From the NCBI GenBank assembly GCA_017533005.1, contig JAFXIQ010000014.1:1-56629 (forward strand): 56,629 bases of DNA. Direction: 5' to 3'. Positions 17,327 through 27,127 of this stretch are shown here, in pieces. The notes beneath the pieces were generated by a model. It was not told the DNA's origin. It searched no databases and worked only from the letters and a program-made list of their open reading frames with translations. This DNA comes from Clostridia bacterium. Its GTDB lineage: Bacteria > Bacillota > Clostridia > Christensenellales > DTU072. The stretch's first letter is position 1. Each line of letters opens with the position of its first letter. The position numbers and the translations under genes are program-made.

Positions 17327-18481
17327 ATGAGAGAAGTTAACATCAAATTGAGAACTAAAGTTATGTGGATTATAATCGCAGTAATTCTTGTACTCGCGAT
17401 TGCAACGAGCATCTTAATGTTTGCTCTCAATTATTATAACTACGGCGAAGACCCCGTTGTAGAAGACCGTGCGCATAACGTTATCCTATTAATTGGTGAC
17501 GGAATGGGTAAAAACCATATTAAAACCGCAGAAATTTACCACGGTTCAAAATTGTTTATGAACTCTAAGCTTACAACTTCCGGCGAAGTCTTTACGCATT
17601 CGCTTAGCTTGGGTGCAACGGATAGCGCTGCGGCTGCTACCGCTATGGCAACAGGTAAAAAAGTTAACAACGGTCAAATCGCTTGGCATAGCAATGAAAA
17701 CATCACTTCTATAACTGAGTATGCACAATCGTTAGGTAAAAGAACGGGCATTGTCACTACGAAACCCGCTTACGATGCTACACCGGCGGCTTTCTCTGCT
17801 CATACGAAGAGCCGTAGCAATTCCAACGACATCGTTTATCAACAAGTACACTCTTCTAACCTTAACGTACTTATGGGACTAGGCAAATCTTACTACGACC
17901 CATTCGCTGACGTAATCAATACCCCTACTCGCGACTACGTTAACAACTTCGCAGCCCTAAACGCAAGTAGCAAAGACGACGTGTACGCAATCTTCGAGGA
18001 CGATGCCATCGCTACTCTAGGTACGAACACTCTCGCTACAATGACTGAACGTGCTCTAGATAAATTAACCATCAACGATAATGAAGACGGATTCTTCCTA
18101 ATGGTAGAAGGCGCTCGCATAGATAGCTACAGCCACGACAACGAAATCAAACCTATGATTGAACAACTTCTTGCGTTTGACGACGCTGTTGCAGTTGCAT
18201 ACAACTTCGCGAAAAAACATCCTAATACCACGGTTATAGTTACCGCAGACCACGAAACCGGTAACCTAAAGATACCAAATACTAAAAAAGAAGCAAACGA
18301 AGAAGGTGAACTCGTAGAAGTACCTTTGTCGGCTGATGATATAGACAACAGCTGGTTCAAAAAGACCGGTCATACAACACAAAACGTTATGTATTTTGCA
18401 TTTGGCCCCGGCGCTAAAGCTATTCCGAGCGAAATCGATAACACGGATATTTATGAGATAATATCACAACTTATAAGCTAA
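17327..18481 (+). CDS. membrane-anchored alkaline phosphatase
   Basis: This 384-residue phosphomonoesterase of the PhoA superfamily (PF00245) hydrolyses phosphate esters outside the membrane using two zinc ions and one magnesium. Seen directly: one N-terminal hydrophobic segment (about residues 12-34) with no lipobox, hence a signal anchor; IGDGMG for metal binding; GATDSAAAATA with the nucleophilic serine near residue 99; MVEGARIDSYSHDN; TADHETG; and the late GHTTQNV histidine. All core ligands are present. At 384 residues it is compact compared with the usual 430-500. The start follows AAAGGA with good spacing. It sits between a GNAT gene and an acyl-CoA synthetase with short gaps, so it is in an operon, although no functional link is apparent. 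Confidence 0.93.
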   Translation: MREVNIKLRTKVMWIIIAVILVLAIATSILMFALNYYNYGEDPVVEDRAHNVILLIGDGMGKNHIKTAEIYHGSKLFMNSKLTTSGEVFTHSLSLGATDSAAAATAMATGKKVNNGQIAWHSNENITSITEYAQSLGKRTGIVTTKPAYDATPAAFSAHTKSRSNSNDIVYQQVHSSNLNVLMGLGKSYYDPFADVINTPTRDYVNNFAALNASSKDDVYAIFEDDAIATLGTNTLATMTERALDKLTINDNEDGFFLMVEGARIDSYSHDNEIKPMIEQLLAFDDAVAVAYNFAKKHPNTTVIVTADHETGNLKIPNTKKEANEEGELVEVPLSADDIDNSWFKKTGHTTQNVMYFAFGPGAKAIPSEIDNTDIYEIISQLIS

Positions 18482-18509
18482 AATTCTATTTACTCTAGAG
18501 GTATTTTAT

Positions 18510-20168
18510 ATGGACAAATTAATGAACATCACTGTAGGCGAAATGCTCGAAAGCATTTCCAAAAAGCATCCCACAAGGCTAGCTATCAAGTACATCGAGA
18601 CCAACTATACTCGTACGTATTATGAGTTTAATGAAGAAGTTGATGCTTATGCGAAAGGCCTGCTGGGTATGGGTATCAAAAAAGGCGACCACGTTGCAGT
18701 ATGGGCTACAAACTACCCACAATGGATGGTTCTTATGTTCGCTACAGCTAAAATAGGCGCTATTCTAGTTACGGTTAACACTAACTACAAAGAAGCTGAA
18801 CTGGAATATTTGCTATCAAACTCCGATAGTAAAGCTCTATTTATTTGTGATGGTATTAAAGATATTGACTGCGAAAAAATTATTTATAGTATTTGTCCCG
18901 AGCTCAAAACTTCTAACCCCGGTGAACTTAATAATGAAAAACTACCTTATCTAAAATACGTAGTTTCATTCGACAACCACTATCCCGGAATGTACCATTG
19001 GTCACAAATTCCACACTTCGGCGTACTAATCAGCAAGGAAGAATTCAAACAAGCAAAACGCGCAGTTCAACCCGATGACGTCGTTAATATGCAATATACT
19101 TCCGGCACGACGGGATTCCCTAAAGGCGTTATGCTTACCCACAACAATATCGTAAACAACGGTATGGCTATCGGCGATTGCATGAAGTTTACACACAAAG
19201 ATAAACTATGTATCCCCGTTCCTTTCTTCCATTGTTTCGGTATGGTACTAGCTATTATGGCTTCCGTTACGCACGGCGCTGCTATGATACCGCTACTATG
19301 GTATACGCCCATGAAAGTTATGCACGCTATTGAATATGAAAAGTGCACGGCTGTACACGGCGTTCCCACTATGTACATAAGAATTCTTGAACACCGTGAC
19401 TTCAACAAATACGACTTCTCTTCATTAAGAACCGGTATTATGGCCGGCTCCCCCTGCCCTGTCAAGGTTATGCAAGACGTCGTAGAAAAGATGCATATGC
19501 CGGAAATTACCGTTACATACGGTCAAACCGAAGCTTCTCCCGCTTGCACTATGAGTACCGTTGACGACAGCCTAGAAAAACGCGTTACCACCGTTGGTAA
19601 AGAAATGCCGTTCATGGAAACCAAAATCGTTGACCCCGAAACCGGCGAAGATTTACCAAACGGCATGCCCGGTGAGTTCGTTGTTCGCGGTTATAACGTT
19701 ATGAAAGGTTACTACAAAATGCCCGAAGCAACAAGCCAAGCTATCGACAAAGACGGTTGGCTACATACCGGCGATATCGCAATCAAAGAAGACAGCGGTT
19801 ACTATCGCATCACCGGTAGAATTAAGGATATGATTATCCGTGGTGGTGAAAACATCTTCCCCAAGGAAATCGAAGACTTCATTTATACTCACCCCGACGT
19901 TGTAGACGTTCAAATCGTTGCAGTACCTAGCGAAAACTTGGGCGAAGAAGCTTATGCATTCGTTATCAAGAGAGCAGGCTCAACGCTCACGGAAAAAGAA
20001 CTAAAAGCGTTCGTCGGAAACAATATGGCTCGCCATAAGATTCCTTCTTACATTGAATTTATCGACCAAATGCCTATGACGGCAAGTGGCAAAATTCAAA
20101 AGTTCGTACTCCGTGATATGGCTAAAGCTAAACTCGGCGTTAAGAGTAATTTCGACTTCAAAGATTAA
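18510..20168 (+). CDS. AMP-forming acyl-CoA synthetase (class I adenylate-forming enzyme)
   Basis: This 552-residue enzyme activates a carboxylic acid with ATP to an acyl-adenylate and transfers it to CoA. The ANL-family motifs occur in order: the P-loop-like YTSGTTGFPKG (A3) near residue 200, VTYGQTEASP (A5), TGDIAIKED (A7), GRIKDMIIRGGENIFP (A8) and the C-terminal ASGKIQK lysine (A10) near 530. Spacing and the medium-chain-like N-terminus (ITVGEMLE...AIKY) fit fatty-acyl-CoA ligases of the AcsM/FadD type; chain length is uncertain. AGAGG is placed 8 nt before the ATG. It is the last gene of the plus-strand operon and is followed by a strong terminator. Confidence 0.93.
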   Translation: MDKLMNITVGEMLESISKKHPTRLAIKYIETNYTRTYYEFNEEVDAYAKGLLGMGIKKGDHVAVWATNYPQWMVLMFATAKIGAILVTVNTNYKEAELEYLLSNSDSKALFICDGIKDIDCEKIIYSICPELKTSNPGELNNEKLPYLKYVVSFDNHYPGMYHWSQIPHFGVLISKEEFKQAKRAVQPDDVVNMQYTSGTTGFPKGVMLTHNNIVNNGMAIGDCMKFTHKDKLCIPVPFFHCFGMVLAIMASVTHGAAMIPLLWYTPMKVMHAIEYEKCTAVHGVPTMYIRILEHRDFNKYDFSSLRTGIMAGSPCPVKVMQDVVEKMHMPEITVTYGQTEASPACTMSTVDDSLEKRVTTVGKEMPFMETKIVDPETGEDLPNGMPGEFVVRGYNVMKGYYKMPEATSQAIDKDGWLHTGDIAIKEDSGYYRITGRIKDMIIRGGENIFPKEIEDFIYTHPDVVDVQIVAVPSENLGEEAYAFVIKRAGSTLTEKELKAFVGNNMARHKIPSYIEFIDQMPMTASGKIQKFVLRDMAKAKLGVKSNFDFKD

Positions 20169-20180
20169 TAACTTTAACCT

Positions 20181-20210
20181 AAAAAAAGCACTCGAAAGAG
20201 TGCTTTTTTT
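20181..20210. terminator. bidirectional intrinsic terminator
   Basis: A run of seven A plus GCACTC (20181-20193), a GAAA tetraloop and the exact complement ending in seven T (20198-20210). It lies between two converging operons (acyl-CoA synthetase and the GH13 end of the glycogen operon) and can serve both. Confidence 0.95.
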
Positions 20211-20257
20211 ATTTTCTTTAATTTCTTAAATTCACATTAATTTTGTAGCAGTAGCTA

Positions 20258-22057
20258 CTAAATATTGGTATTTTTGTTCACGATGGCAAATGACATAGGG
20301 CTTATTAAATTGACACTTGCTTTTGCATATTCGCAATATACTAACGCGTCTAAAATCTGTGTTTTTTGCGTTAGGTTTATAAGCGCCTTTACGTCGCCAC
20401 GCTCTATTACAAATAGTTCGTTCTCAACGTATAAATTCATTCCGTCCATAAAGTCTTCTCTATGCGCGCTACGGATTGCTCCTAGCTTTTGATAATGCGT
20501 AAGAATTTCGCTATCGCCACCGTTAGTGGGATATGCGCGACGGTTTATGGGGTCTTCATAGCCTTGCATACCGATTTCGTCGCCGTAATAAACAGTCGGC
20601 ACGCCAGGTAAGAAATATTGTAAAAGCGATGCGATTTTTAAGCGAGATTTAGCCCTATTATACTCTTCTCTATTCAATCTATAGTGAAGTCTATCGATTT
20701 TGCTCTCGGGAGTGCGCGCGCCTGACAAAGCGTTCATTATTCTAACCGTATCGTGAGTACCTAGTAGCGTCATAGAGCTATCTAACGAGCACTTTGGATA
20801 ATTCTCGGCGATTTCGTATATCTTATTGATAAAATCGCGTACGTTTCCACCCGTCATAAGCTCGATAATGGCTTCTTTGTACGGATAATTCATTACCCCG
20901 TCCAATTCCTTGCCTAAAAAGTAGCTACGCTTTTCGCCATAAGATTCCTTCGTGCTGGCGTCTTCCCATACTTCTCCGATTACGGTTATATCGCCGTTTC
21001 TCTTGCAAGCTTTTCTAATTTTCCTTACAAACTCGGTGGAAAGCTCGTCAACAACGTCTAATCGCCAACCCCTTACGCCTTTTTTCGTCCATTTGTCTAT
21101 TATGCCGTTCTCTGCAGTTATTAGGTCGTGGAAACCTACTGCATCGCGTCTTACCGTAGGTACTACCGTAATTCCCCACCAACAAGCATATTCGTCAGGA
21201 AAATCCGTAAACGTAAACCAACTATGATAAGGGCTTTCTTTTGACTGATAAGCACCTAAATTATCGTAATGGTTGAACTTGTTGAAATAAATACTATCTG
21301 CGCCCGTATGGTTAAATACACCGTCCAAAATAATCGAAATTCCGTATTCTTTCGCAGTGTTTATAAGCGTTTCAAATTCTTGTTCGGTACCGAACATCGG
21401 GTCGATTTTCGAATAATCTGCAGTATCGTATCTATGATTAGAGTGACTCTCGAAAACCGGAGATAAATATATCGCTGTAACACCTAATTTATGTAAATAT
21501 GGGAGTTTTTCTACTATTCCCATAGCGTTGCCACCATAGAAATCATTAGCGCGATACACGCCGTCTTCATCGCGTATCGTGAGCTCTTCCGTCCATTCCT
21601 TGAACACGCCGTACTCAGGGCGAACAGGACTCTCTTTACGCGCAAATCTATCGGCGAAAGCGTGATAAATAATACCACCTTTTAGCCATTCGGGGGTTGC
21701 ATAACTATCTTCATAAACGGTCAACTGCCATTCCGGTAGCCAATCGCCTGCAATAGCTTTACCATCATCGGTTTTACCTACGAATATAATGCCCGTGGGC
21801 GTTTCGATTTCAAACCTGTAATAGTGAATGCCGGCTTCTTCCAATGAAAAAGTGGTTGAAAAGACGTTATATCCGTCTTTTTCGTGCGAAAATGGAAGAT
21901 TTATCCTTCTAGATAAATCTTCCTTTCTAATTATAACAAAAACACCTGTCACGTTCACGGAACGGTTGACAGGGAAATTGATAGTCACCCCTTGGCGCGT
22001 TTTTACCGCGCCAAAGGGTGCTTTGTATTCTAACTTGCGACTATCGTAGAGTAGCAT
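20258..22057 (-). CDS. GH13 alpha-amylase / neopullulanase-like glucan hydrolase
   Basis: This 599-residue enzyme has no signal peptide, so it is intracellular. An N-terminal beta-sandwich (about 1-125) is followed by the GH13 barrel with all four conserved regions: DGVFNHTG, GWRLDVVDEL with the nucleophilic Asp (about 332), VIGEVWEDAS with the acid/base Glu (about 361) and LLGTHDTVR (about 432). The arrangement (DGVFNH plus GEVW) resembles neopullulanase/cyclomaltodextrinase-type enzymes that cut alpha-1,4 and sometimes alpha-1,6 links in short glucans. Its ATG overlaps the glgP stop by one base (TAATG), indicating translational coupling. As the last gene of the glycogen operon it probably trims limit dextrins left by GlgP. 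Exact specificity is inferred. Confidence 0.92.
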   Translation of the reverse strand: MLLYDSRKLEYKAPFGAVKTRQGVTINFPVNRSVNVTGVFVIIRKEDLSRRINLPFSHEKDGYNVFSTTFSLEEAGIHYYRFEIETPTGIIFVGKTDDGKAIAGDWLPEWQLTVYEDSYATPEWLKGGIIYHAFADRFARKESPVRPEYGVFKEWTEELTIRDEDGVYRANDFYGGNAMGIVEKLPYLHKLGVTAIYLSPVFESHSNHRYDTADYSKIDPMFGTEQEFETLINTAKEYGISIILDGVFNHTGADSIYFNKFNHYDNLGAYQSKESPYHSWFTFTDFPDEYACWWGITVVPTVRRDAVGFHDLITAENGIIDKWTKKGVRGWRLDVVDELSTEFVRKIRKACKRNGDITVIGEVWEDASTKESYGEKRSYFLGKELDGVMNYPYKEAIIELMTGGNVRDFINKIYEIAENYPKCSLDSSMTLLGTHDTVRIMNALSGARTPESKIDRLHYRLNREEYNRAKSRLKIASLLQYFLPGVPTVYYGDEIGMQGYEDPINRRAYPTNGGDSEILTHYQKLGAIRSAHREDFMDGMNLYVENELFVIERGDVKALINLTQKTQILDALVYCEYAKASVNLISPMSFAIVNKNTNI

Positions 22058-24477
22058 TATTTAACTACCTTAGTTAGACGCCAAATTCTCTTAGCATATT
22101 CTTCTACGCTTCTGTCAGATGAGAAGAAACCTGCTTTTGCCGTATTAACAAGCGACATCTTTTGGAAACAATACTTGTCCTTGTACGCTCTATTGACTGC
22201 GTCTTGAGCGTTTACATAGCTACCAAAGTCCGCAAGAACCATATATGGGTCTGCAACTCCACCTCTGCCAAGAGTTAGGCTATCAGCGATTTCGGAGAAG
22301 TTTACGCCGTTAATACCCTCTCTCAACATATCCATAATTTTGCGAATTCTTTCGTCTTTACTATAGTATTCGGTAGGATGGTAGTGCGCTCTCAACTTTT
22401 CCACTTCTTCCGTTAATAAACCGAAGATAAAGATGTTCTCATCGCCTACTCTTTCGTGGATTTCTACGTTAGCACCGTCCATAGTACCAATAGTAACCGC
22501 ACCGTTTATCATAAACTTCATATTACCCGTACCACTAGCTTCTTTACCTGCAGTTGAAATTTGTTCGCTGATTTCTGATGCCGGCATTATGATTTCTGCA
22601 AGGGATACTCTATAGTTCTCTAGGAATACGACCTTTATTTTGCCCTTGATATCGGGGTCGTTATTAACCATTTCGCCTATCATATAGATTAGACGGATAA
22701 CAAGCTTAGCCATATAGTACGAACTAGCGGCTTTTGCACCGAAAATGAAGGTTCTCGGTTCAACGTCTAAATCGGGATTCTCTTTAATTCTATTGTATAG
22801 GTTAAGAATTTGTAGCGCGTTCAAGAGTTGTCTCTTGTATTCGTGTAGTCTCTTAACTTGTACGTCGAATATAGAGTGTGGGTTGACGATTACGTTATTG
22901 GACTTAGCAATATACGACGCTAAACGTTCTTTGTTCTTGAGCTTAATGTCTGCCCAACGGTCTAGAACATCCTTGTTTCCTTGATATGGAAGTAGTTTCT
23001 CTAGTTCGTCTGCATCGGTTAAGAACTTGTCGCCGATTAGTTCCTTAATGAATTGCGTTAGCAATGGGTTGGCTTCGCCTAACCATCTTCTATGCGTGAT
23101 ACCGTTCGTTACGTTAGTGAACTTCTCGGGAGCGACTTTGTAGTAGTCTGCAAAGCAGTCGTTCTTCAAAATGTCACTGTGGAGTTGAGATACGCCGTTA
23201 ACCGTATGTGATGCGACTAGGCAGAGATTTGCCATACGGATTTCGGAATCCGATAGTATTGCGTTTCTGCTGATTTTATTCCAATCCCCAGGGAATACGT
23301 TCCATAGGTCTGCGCAGTAACGTTGATTGATTTCTTTGATGATTTGGTAAATTCTCGGAAGTAGCGATTGGAACAAGTGTTGTGGCCATCTTTCGAGAGC
23401 TTCTTGCATAACCGTGTGGTTGGTGTAAGAAATAACTTCTTTTACAACTGCCCAAGCATCGTCCCAAGAATATCCGTAAACGTCAAGGAGTATTCTCATA
23501 AGTTCGGGAATACATAGCGTGGGGTGCGTATCGTTAATGTGAATAGCAACTTTGTCTGCAAAGTTAGATAAGTCTTTGTTGTATCTCAAATGCTTCTCTA
23601 TGATGCTTTGGATACTAGCTGATACGAAGAAGTATTGTTGTTTGAGTCTTAAGCTCTTACCTTCGATGTGGTTGTCTGCAGGGTATAAAATCTTCGAAAT
23701 AGCTTCTGCCATAGCTTTAGCTTCGATAGCCTTAACGTATTCACCTCTTGAGAACATAGCCATATCTAGTTCTACGGGAGCTTTTGCGCTCCACAAACGT
23801 AATACGTTAACTGCATCACTATCGTAACCACTAACGTTCATATCGTATGGCACTGCCAAAATCGTCATCGCGTCCTTGTGGTCACAGATAAGTCTTCCGT
23901 TTTCCCAACGTTCTTCTATACGGCCACCGAATTTAACTTCGAAAACGTCACTTCTTGGATTTAGCCATACGGAACCTTCTTTTAGCCATTCATCCGGCAT
24001 TTCCATTTGCCAACCGTCGACGATTTTTTGTGCGAAAATACCGTAGTCGTAGCGAATACTAAATCCGCCTGCTGCGTATCCACATGAAGTTAAGCTGTCA
24101 AGATAAGCGGCTGCTAGCCTTCCTAGACCACCGTTACCAAGACCTGCGTCAGGCTCTATTGCTATTAGGTTGTCTATATCGTAGCCAAGTTCTTTGATTG
24201 CACTCGTTGCCGTGTCTAGTAACCCAATATTGTATAAATGGTTTTTCAAAGAGCGTCCTAGCAAAAATTCCATTGACATATAATAAATTTGTTTATGTCC
24301 TTCGTTACGGACTTTTGTCTTGAACTCTACTCTCTTTTGTGTTAATAAATCCTTTACGACAAGGCTCAATGCCCTATACATAATGGTTTCGGATGCTTCT
24401 TCGTACTTTACTCCAAATACCTTTGCGAGTTTAAGTTCGATAAGTTCCTTGAATTCTTTTTTGCTCAATTTATTCAT
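22057..24477 (-). CDS. glgP: glycogen/maltodextrin phosphorylase
   Basis: This 806-residue GT35 enzyme releases glucose-1-phosphate from glycogen ends. The PLP-lysine motif EASGTGNMKFMING is present around residues 637-650, as is the GNGGLGRLAA glycine-rich stretch near the N-terminus (about 115-125). Length is standard for bacterial phosphorylases. AGGAG sits 6 nt before the ATG. The gene lies 41 bp after glgA and runs by one base into the GH13 gene. Having synthesis and breakdown in one transcript means net flux must be controlled at the enzyme level. Confidence 0.97.
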   Translation of the reverse strand: MNKLSKKEFKELIELKLAKVFGVKYEEASETIMYRALSLVVKDLLTQKRVEFKTKVRNEGHKQIYYMSMEFLLGRSLKNHLYNIGLLDTATSAIKELGYDIDNLIAIEPDAGLGNGGLGRLAAAYLDSLTSCGYAAGGFSIRYDYGIFAQKIVDGWQMEMPDEWLKEGSVWLNPRSDVFEVKFGGRIEERWENGRLICDHKDAMTILAVPYDMNVSGYDSDAVNVLRLWSAKAPVELDMAMFSRGEYVKAIEAKAMAEAISKILYPADNHIEGKSLRLKQQYFFVSASIQSIIEKHLRYNKDLSNFADKVAIHINDTHPTLCIPELMRILLDVYGYSWDDAWAVVKEVISYTNHTVMQEALERWPQHLFQSLLPRIYQIIKEINQRYCADLWNVFPGDWNKISRNAILSDSEIRMANLCLVASHTVNGVSQLHSDILKNDCFADYYKVAPEKFTNVTNGITHRRWLGEANPLLTQFIKELIGDKFLTDADELEKLLPYQGNKDVLDRWADIKLKNKERLASYIAKSNNVIVNPHSIFDVQVKRLHEYKRQLLNALQILNLYNRIKENPDLDVEPRTFIFGAKAASSYYMAKLVIRLIYMIGEMVNNDPDIKGKIKVVFLENYRVSLAEIIMPASEISEQISTAGKEASGTGNMKFMINGAVTIGTMDGANVEIHERVGDENIFIFGLLTEEVEKLRAHYHPTEYYSKDERIRKIMDMLREGINGVNFSEIADSLTLGRGGVADPYMVLADFGSYVNAQDAVNRAYKDKYCFQKMSLVNTAKAGFFSSDRSVEEYAKRIWRLTKVVK

Positions 24478-24518
24478 TGTTACTCCTAGTTAGCATGCTA
24501 CTTTGCGTAGCGTTAGTA

Positions 24519-25934
24519 TTAAAGCGATTTGTAAATATTGATGTATTCTTGTGCAGACTTGTCCCATGAAAAGTCTGTCTTCATTGCGTTTCTAACAACT
24601 TTCTTCCATTGTTCTTTGTCTTGGTAGGTATTATAAGCGCGGTGGATTGCGTCTAGCATATCGTATGCGTTATAGGTCTTGAAAGTGAAGCCTACGCCCT
24701 TGCCCGTTGTATGGTCGTATGGGATTACGGTGTCCTTTAGTCCACCGGTTTCTCTTACGATTGGTATAGAACCATATCTCATCGCTATCATTTGTGACAA
24801 TCCACATGGTTCATACTTGCTGGGCATTAGGAACATATCACTACCCGCATAAATCTTGCTAGCAATATCTCCAGAGAAATAAATAGCCGTTGCAAGCTTC
24901 GTAGGATAGTTAGCGCTGTATTCCTTCAATGCGTTCTCAAACTTAAATTCGCCCGTTCCAAGTACGACTACTTGTACATCAAGTGCAAGAATTTCATCTA
25001 AAACTTCGATTACTAGGTCGATACCCTTTTGCGTAGTAAGTCTGGTTACCATGCCGATAACAGGCTTGTCAACTACAGGTAGTCCCATAAGCTTTTGAAG
25101 CCCAACTTTGTTCTCTCTGCGCTTTGCCGTAGCCCTTATCGTGTAGTTGGTGAAAAGAGCTTTATCCGATACGGGGTTGTATAAATCTACATCGATACCG
25201 TTTACGATTCCGAATAGCTTATACTTCCTTGCGTTCAAAATGTCTTCTAGTCCGTATGCGTAATATGCATCTAGAATTTCGCCCGAATACGTGGGAGATA
25301 CGGTAACGACTTTGTTAGATGATTCGATGCCGGCTTTTAGCATATTGGCTGCGCCGTTGTATTCAACGATGCTAGCATGGCTCTCCGGAATACCGAATAC
25401 GTTGTCGATAACATATTTATCCATTTTTCCTTGGAATTCAATGTTGTGAATGGTCATAACCGTCTTAATAGTCTTGTATCCGTCTACGTCGCGATAATAC
25501 GCGTCGAGCATGGTGGGAATAAGTGCGGTTTGCCAATCGTTACAATGAATAACATCGGGATAAAAGCCCATTAACGGAATGAGTTCAAGAACGGCTTTTG
25601 AGAAGAATGCAAATCTCTCGCCGTCATCATAGTGGCCGTATAAGCCCTTTCTCTTGAAGTAATACTCGTTGTCTACGAAAAAGTAGGTTACTCCGTTATA
25701 TTCGCATTTGAAAAGCCCTGCATATTGTTGTCTCCAACCTAGTGGAACAATTGTCGAGCCAACATTGATTAAACCATTGCGAAAATCTGCCTTCATATCT
25801 TCATATAACGGTAGGATAACTGCGAGCTCTTCGCCTGCTTTTGCTAATGCTGGGGGAAGTGCACCCGCTACGTCTCCTAATCCACCCGTTCTAATAAAAG
25901 GACCTGATTCTGAAGTAGCAAATAATATTTTCAT
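24519..25934 (-). CDS. glgA: glycogen synthase (ADP-glucose type, GT5)
   Basis: This 471-residue GT-B enzyme adds glucose from ADP-glucose to growing alpha-1,4 chains. Visible are the N-terminal substrate loop RTGGLGDVAGALP (residues 16-28) and the C-terminal PSKYEPCGLSQMIAMRYG (about 373-390) with the EPCGL signature, plus the RETGGLKDTV motif. In most GlgA proteins the loop reads K(T/V)GGL; here the lysine is an arginine, a conservative but noteworthy change. Strong AAGGAG before the ATG. It is separated from glgD by 77 bp, the largest gap inside this operon. Confidence 0.96.
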   Translation of the reverse strand: MKILFATSESGPFIRTGGLGDVAGALPPALAKAGEELAVILPLYEDMKADFRNGLINVGSTIVPLGWRQQYAGLFKCEYNGVTYFFVDNEYYFKRKGLYGHYDDGERFAFFSKAVLELIPLMGFYPDVIHCNDWQTALIPTMLDAYYRDVDGYKTIKTVMTIHNIEFQGKMDKYVIDNVFGIPESHASIVEYNGAANMLKAGIESSNKVVTVSPTYSGEILDAYYAYGLEDILNARKYKLFGIVNGIDVDLYNPVSDKALFTNYTIRATAKRRENKVGLQKLMGLPVVDKPVIGMVTRLTTQKGIDLVIEVLDEILALDVQVVVLGTGEFKFENALKEYSANYPTKLATAIYFSGDIASKIYAGSDMFLMPSKYEPCGLSQMIAMRYGSIPIVRETGGLKDTVIPYDHTTGKGVGFTFKTYNAYDMLDAIHRAYNTYQDKEQWKKVVRNAMKTDFSWDKSAQEYINIYKSL

Positions 25935-26011
25935 ACTAATCTCCTTGTTTTTATTCTAAAACCGTATCCTTGAATATATAGTTCGCCCAATACCCAAGGA
26001 TACAAATTAAA

Positions 26012-27127
26012 TTAAACTATTTTGTTCTTAACAACTATCGTGGGATAGGTGTATGCGCCTGATAATTGGTTGTTTTCTCTGATAACAACTTGTTTGTCAG
26101 TGATGAAGTAAGAAATCTTTGAGTTCTTCATTACAATACCACCTTCCATAATGATGCTATCCTTAACTACGGCGCCTTCTTCTATAACAACGCCACGGAA
26201 AAGTATACTGTTTTCAACCGTTCCGTTGATTACGCATCCGTCTGCAATTAGTGAGTTCTTAACGCTACTCTTTGCTCCAAACATCGTGGGAACTGAGTCT
26301 TTAACTTTGGTGTAAATCTTGCTAGCTGCGCCAAATAATTCTTCTCTAGTTGCAGTGTCAAGAAGCTTCATGCTCTCGTAATAATACGTCTTAACGTCGT
26401 CGATAATAGCGGCATATCCGTCTAGTTCGTAAGCGTAGATGTTGTTGTTAGCAACTTCTTTGAAAAGAATGTCCTTCTCGAAATCAACGTATCCTCTTGA
26501 ATATGCTTGTTCTACCCACGATACTAGCGTATCCTTGCGGATAATATACATATTGAGTGAAACTAGTTGTTGTTCATCACTAGGAATTTCTACTGCGCGT
26601 AGGTCGGTTACTAGATTGTCAGCGTTCTTGGTGATAATAACGCGCTTACTTGAATTTACGCAAGCCTTGTGGCATAGCATAGTAACGTCTGCACCTGTTT
26701 CTACGTGTTTTTCTAGAATTTCGTCATATTTAATGTTTGCTGCTACGTTAGTGTTGCTTACGATAACGTAGTCTTCCGGCGACCTTTTAATGAATTCTAG
26801 TACCGTGTAAAGCGCTTCTATTTTTCCCTTGTAAACTTCTCTTGACGTGTTCAATACGAAGGGTGGGAATACCGTGATACCACCGTTTTTACGGTTTAAG
26901 TCCCAATCACGGCCCATACGGATATGGTCCATTAATGAAGAATAATTGTTCTTAGTGACGATACCGATTCTCGTTACGCCTGAGTTAACTAGGTTAGACA
27001 AACAAAAGTCGATAAGTCTATATCTTCCACCAAATGGAAGAGAAGCCGTCGTTCTATGTATAGTTAGTTCGTTAAGTTTGCTTTCGTTACCACTAGCAAA
27101 CAAGACTGCTACCATTTTCTTATTCAT
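26012..27127 (-). CDS. glgD: GlgD-type ADP-glucose pyrophosphorylase regulatory subunit
   Basis: This 371-residue paralogue of GlgC has a nucleotidyltransferase domain followed by a left-handed beta-helix of hexapeptide-like repeats (from about 280). The catalytic GGxGxRL loop is degenerate (FASGNESKLNEL), while the PFGGRYRLIDF strand is kept. This is typical of GlgD partners in Firmicutes, which form a heterotetramer with GlgC and raise its activity but have little activity alone. The ATG overlaps the glgC stop as TAATG, with GGAGG just upstream, so near-equal synthesis of the two subunits is likely. Confidence 0.94.
   Translation of the reverse strand: MNKKMVAVLFASGNESKLNELTIHRTTASLPFGGRYRLIDFCLSNLVNSGVTRIGIVTKNNYSSLMDHIRMGRDWDLNRKNGGITVFPPFVLNTSREVYKGKIEALYTVLEFIKRSPEDYVIVSNTNVAANIKYDEILEKHVETGADVTMLCHKACVNSSKRVIITKNADNLVTDLRAVEIPSDEQQLVSLNMYIIRKDTLVSWVEQAYSRGYVDFEKDILFKEVANNNIYAYELDGYAAIIDDVKTYYYESMKLLDTATREELFGAASKIYTKVKDSVPTMFGAKSSVKNSLIADGCVINGTVENSILFRGVVIEEGAVVKDSIIMEGGIVMKNSKISYFITDKQVVIRENNQLSGAYTYPTIVVKNKIV

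Noticed and set aside
26012..27127. GlgD as a second active ADP-glucose pyrophosphorylase
   Set aside because: The nucleotide-binding GGxGxRL loop is degenerate, as in known regulatory subunits.
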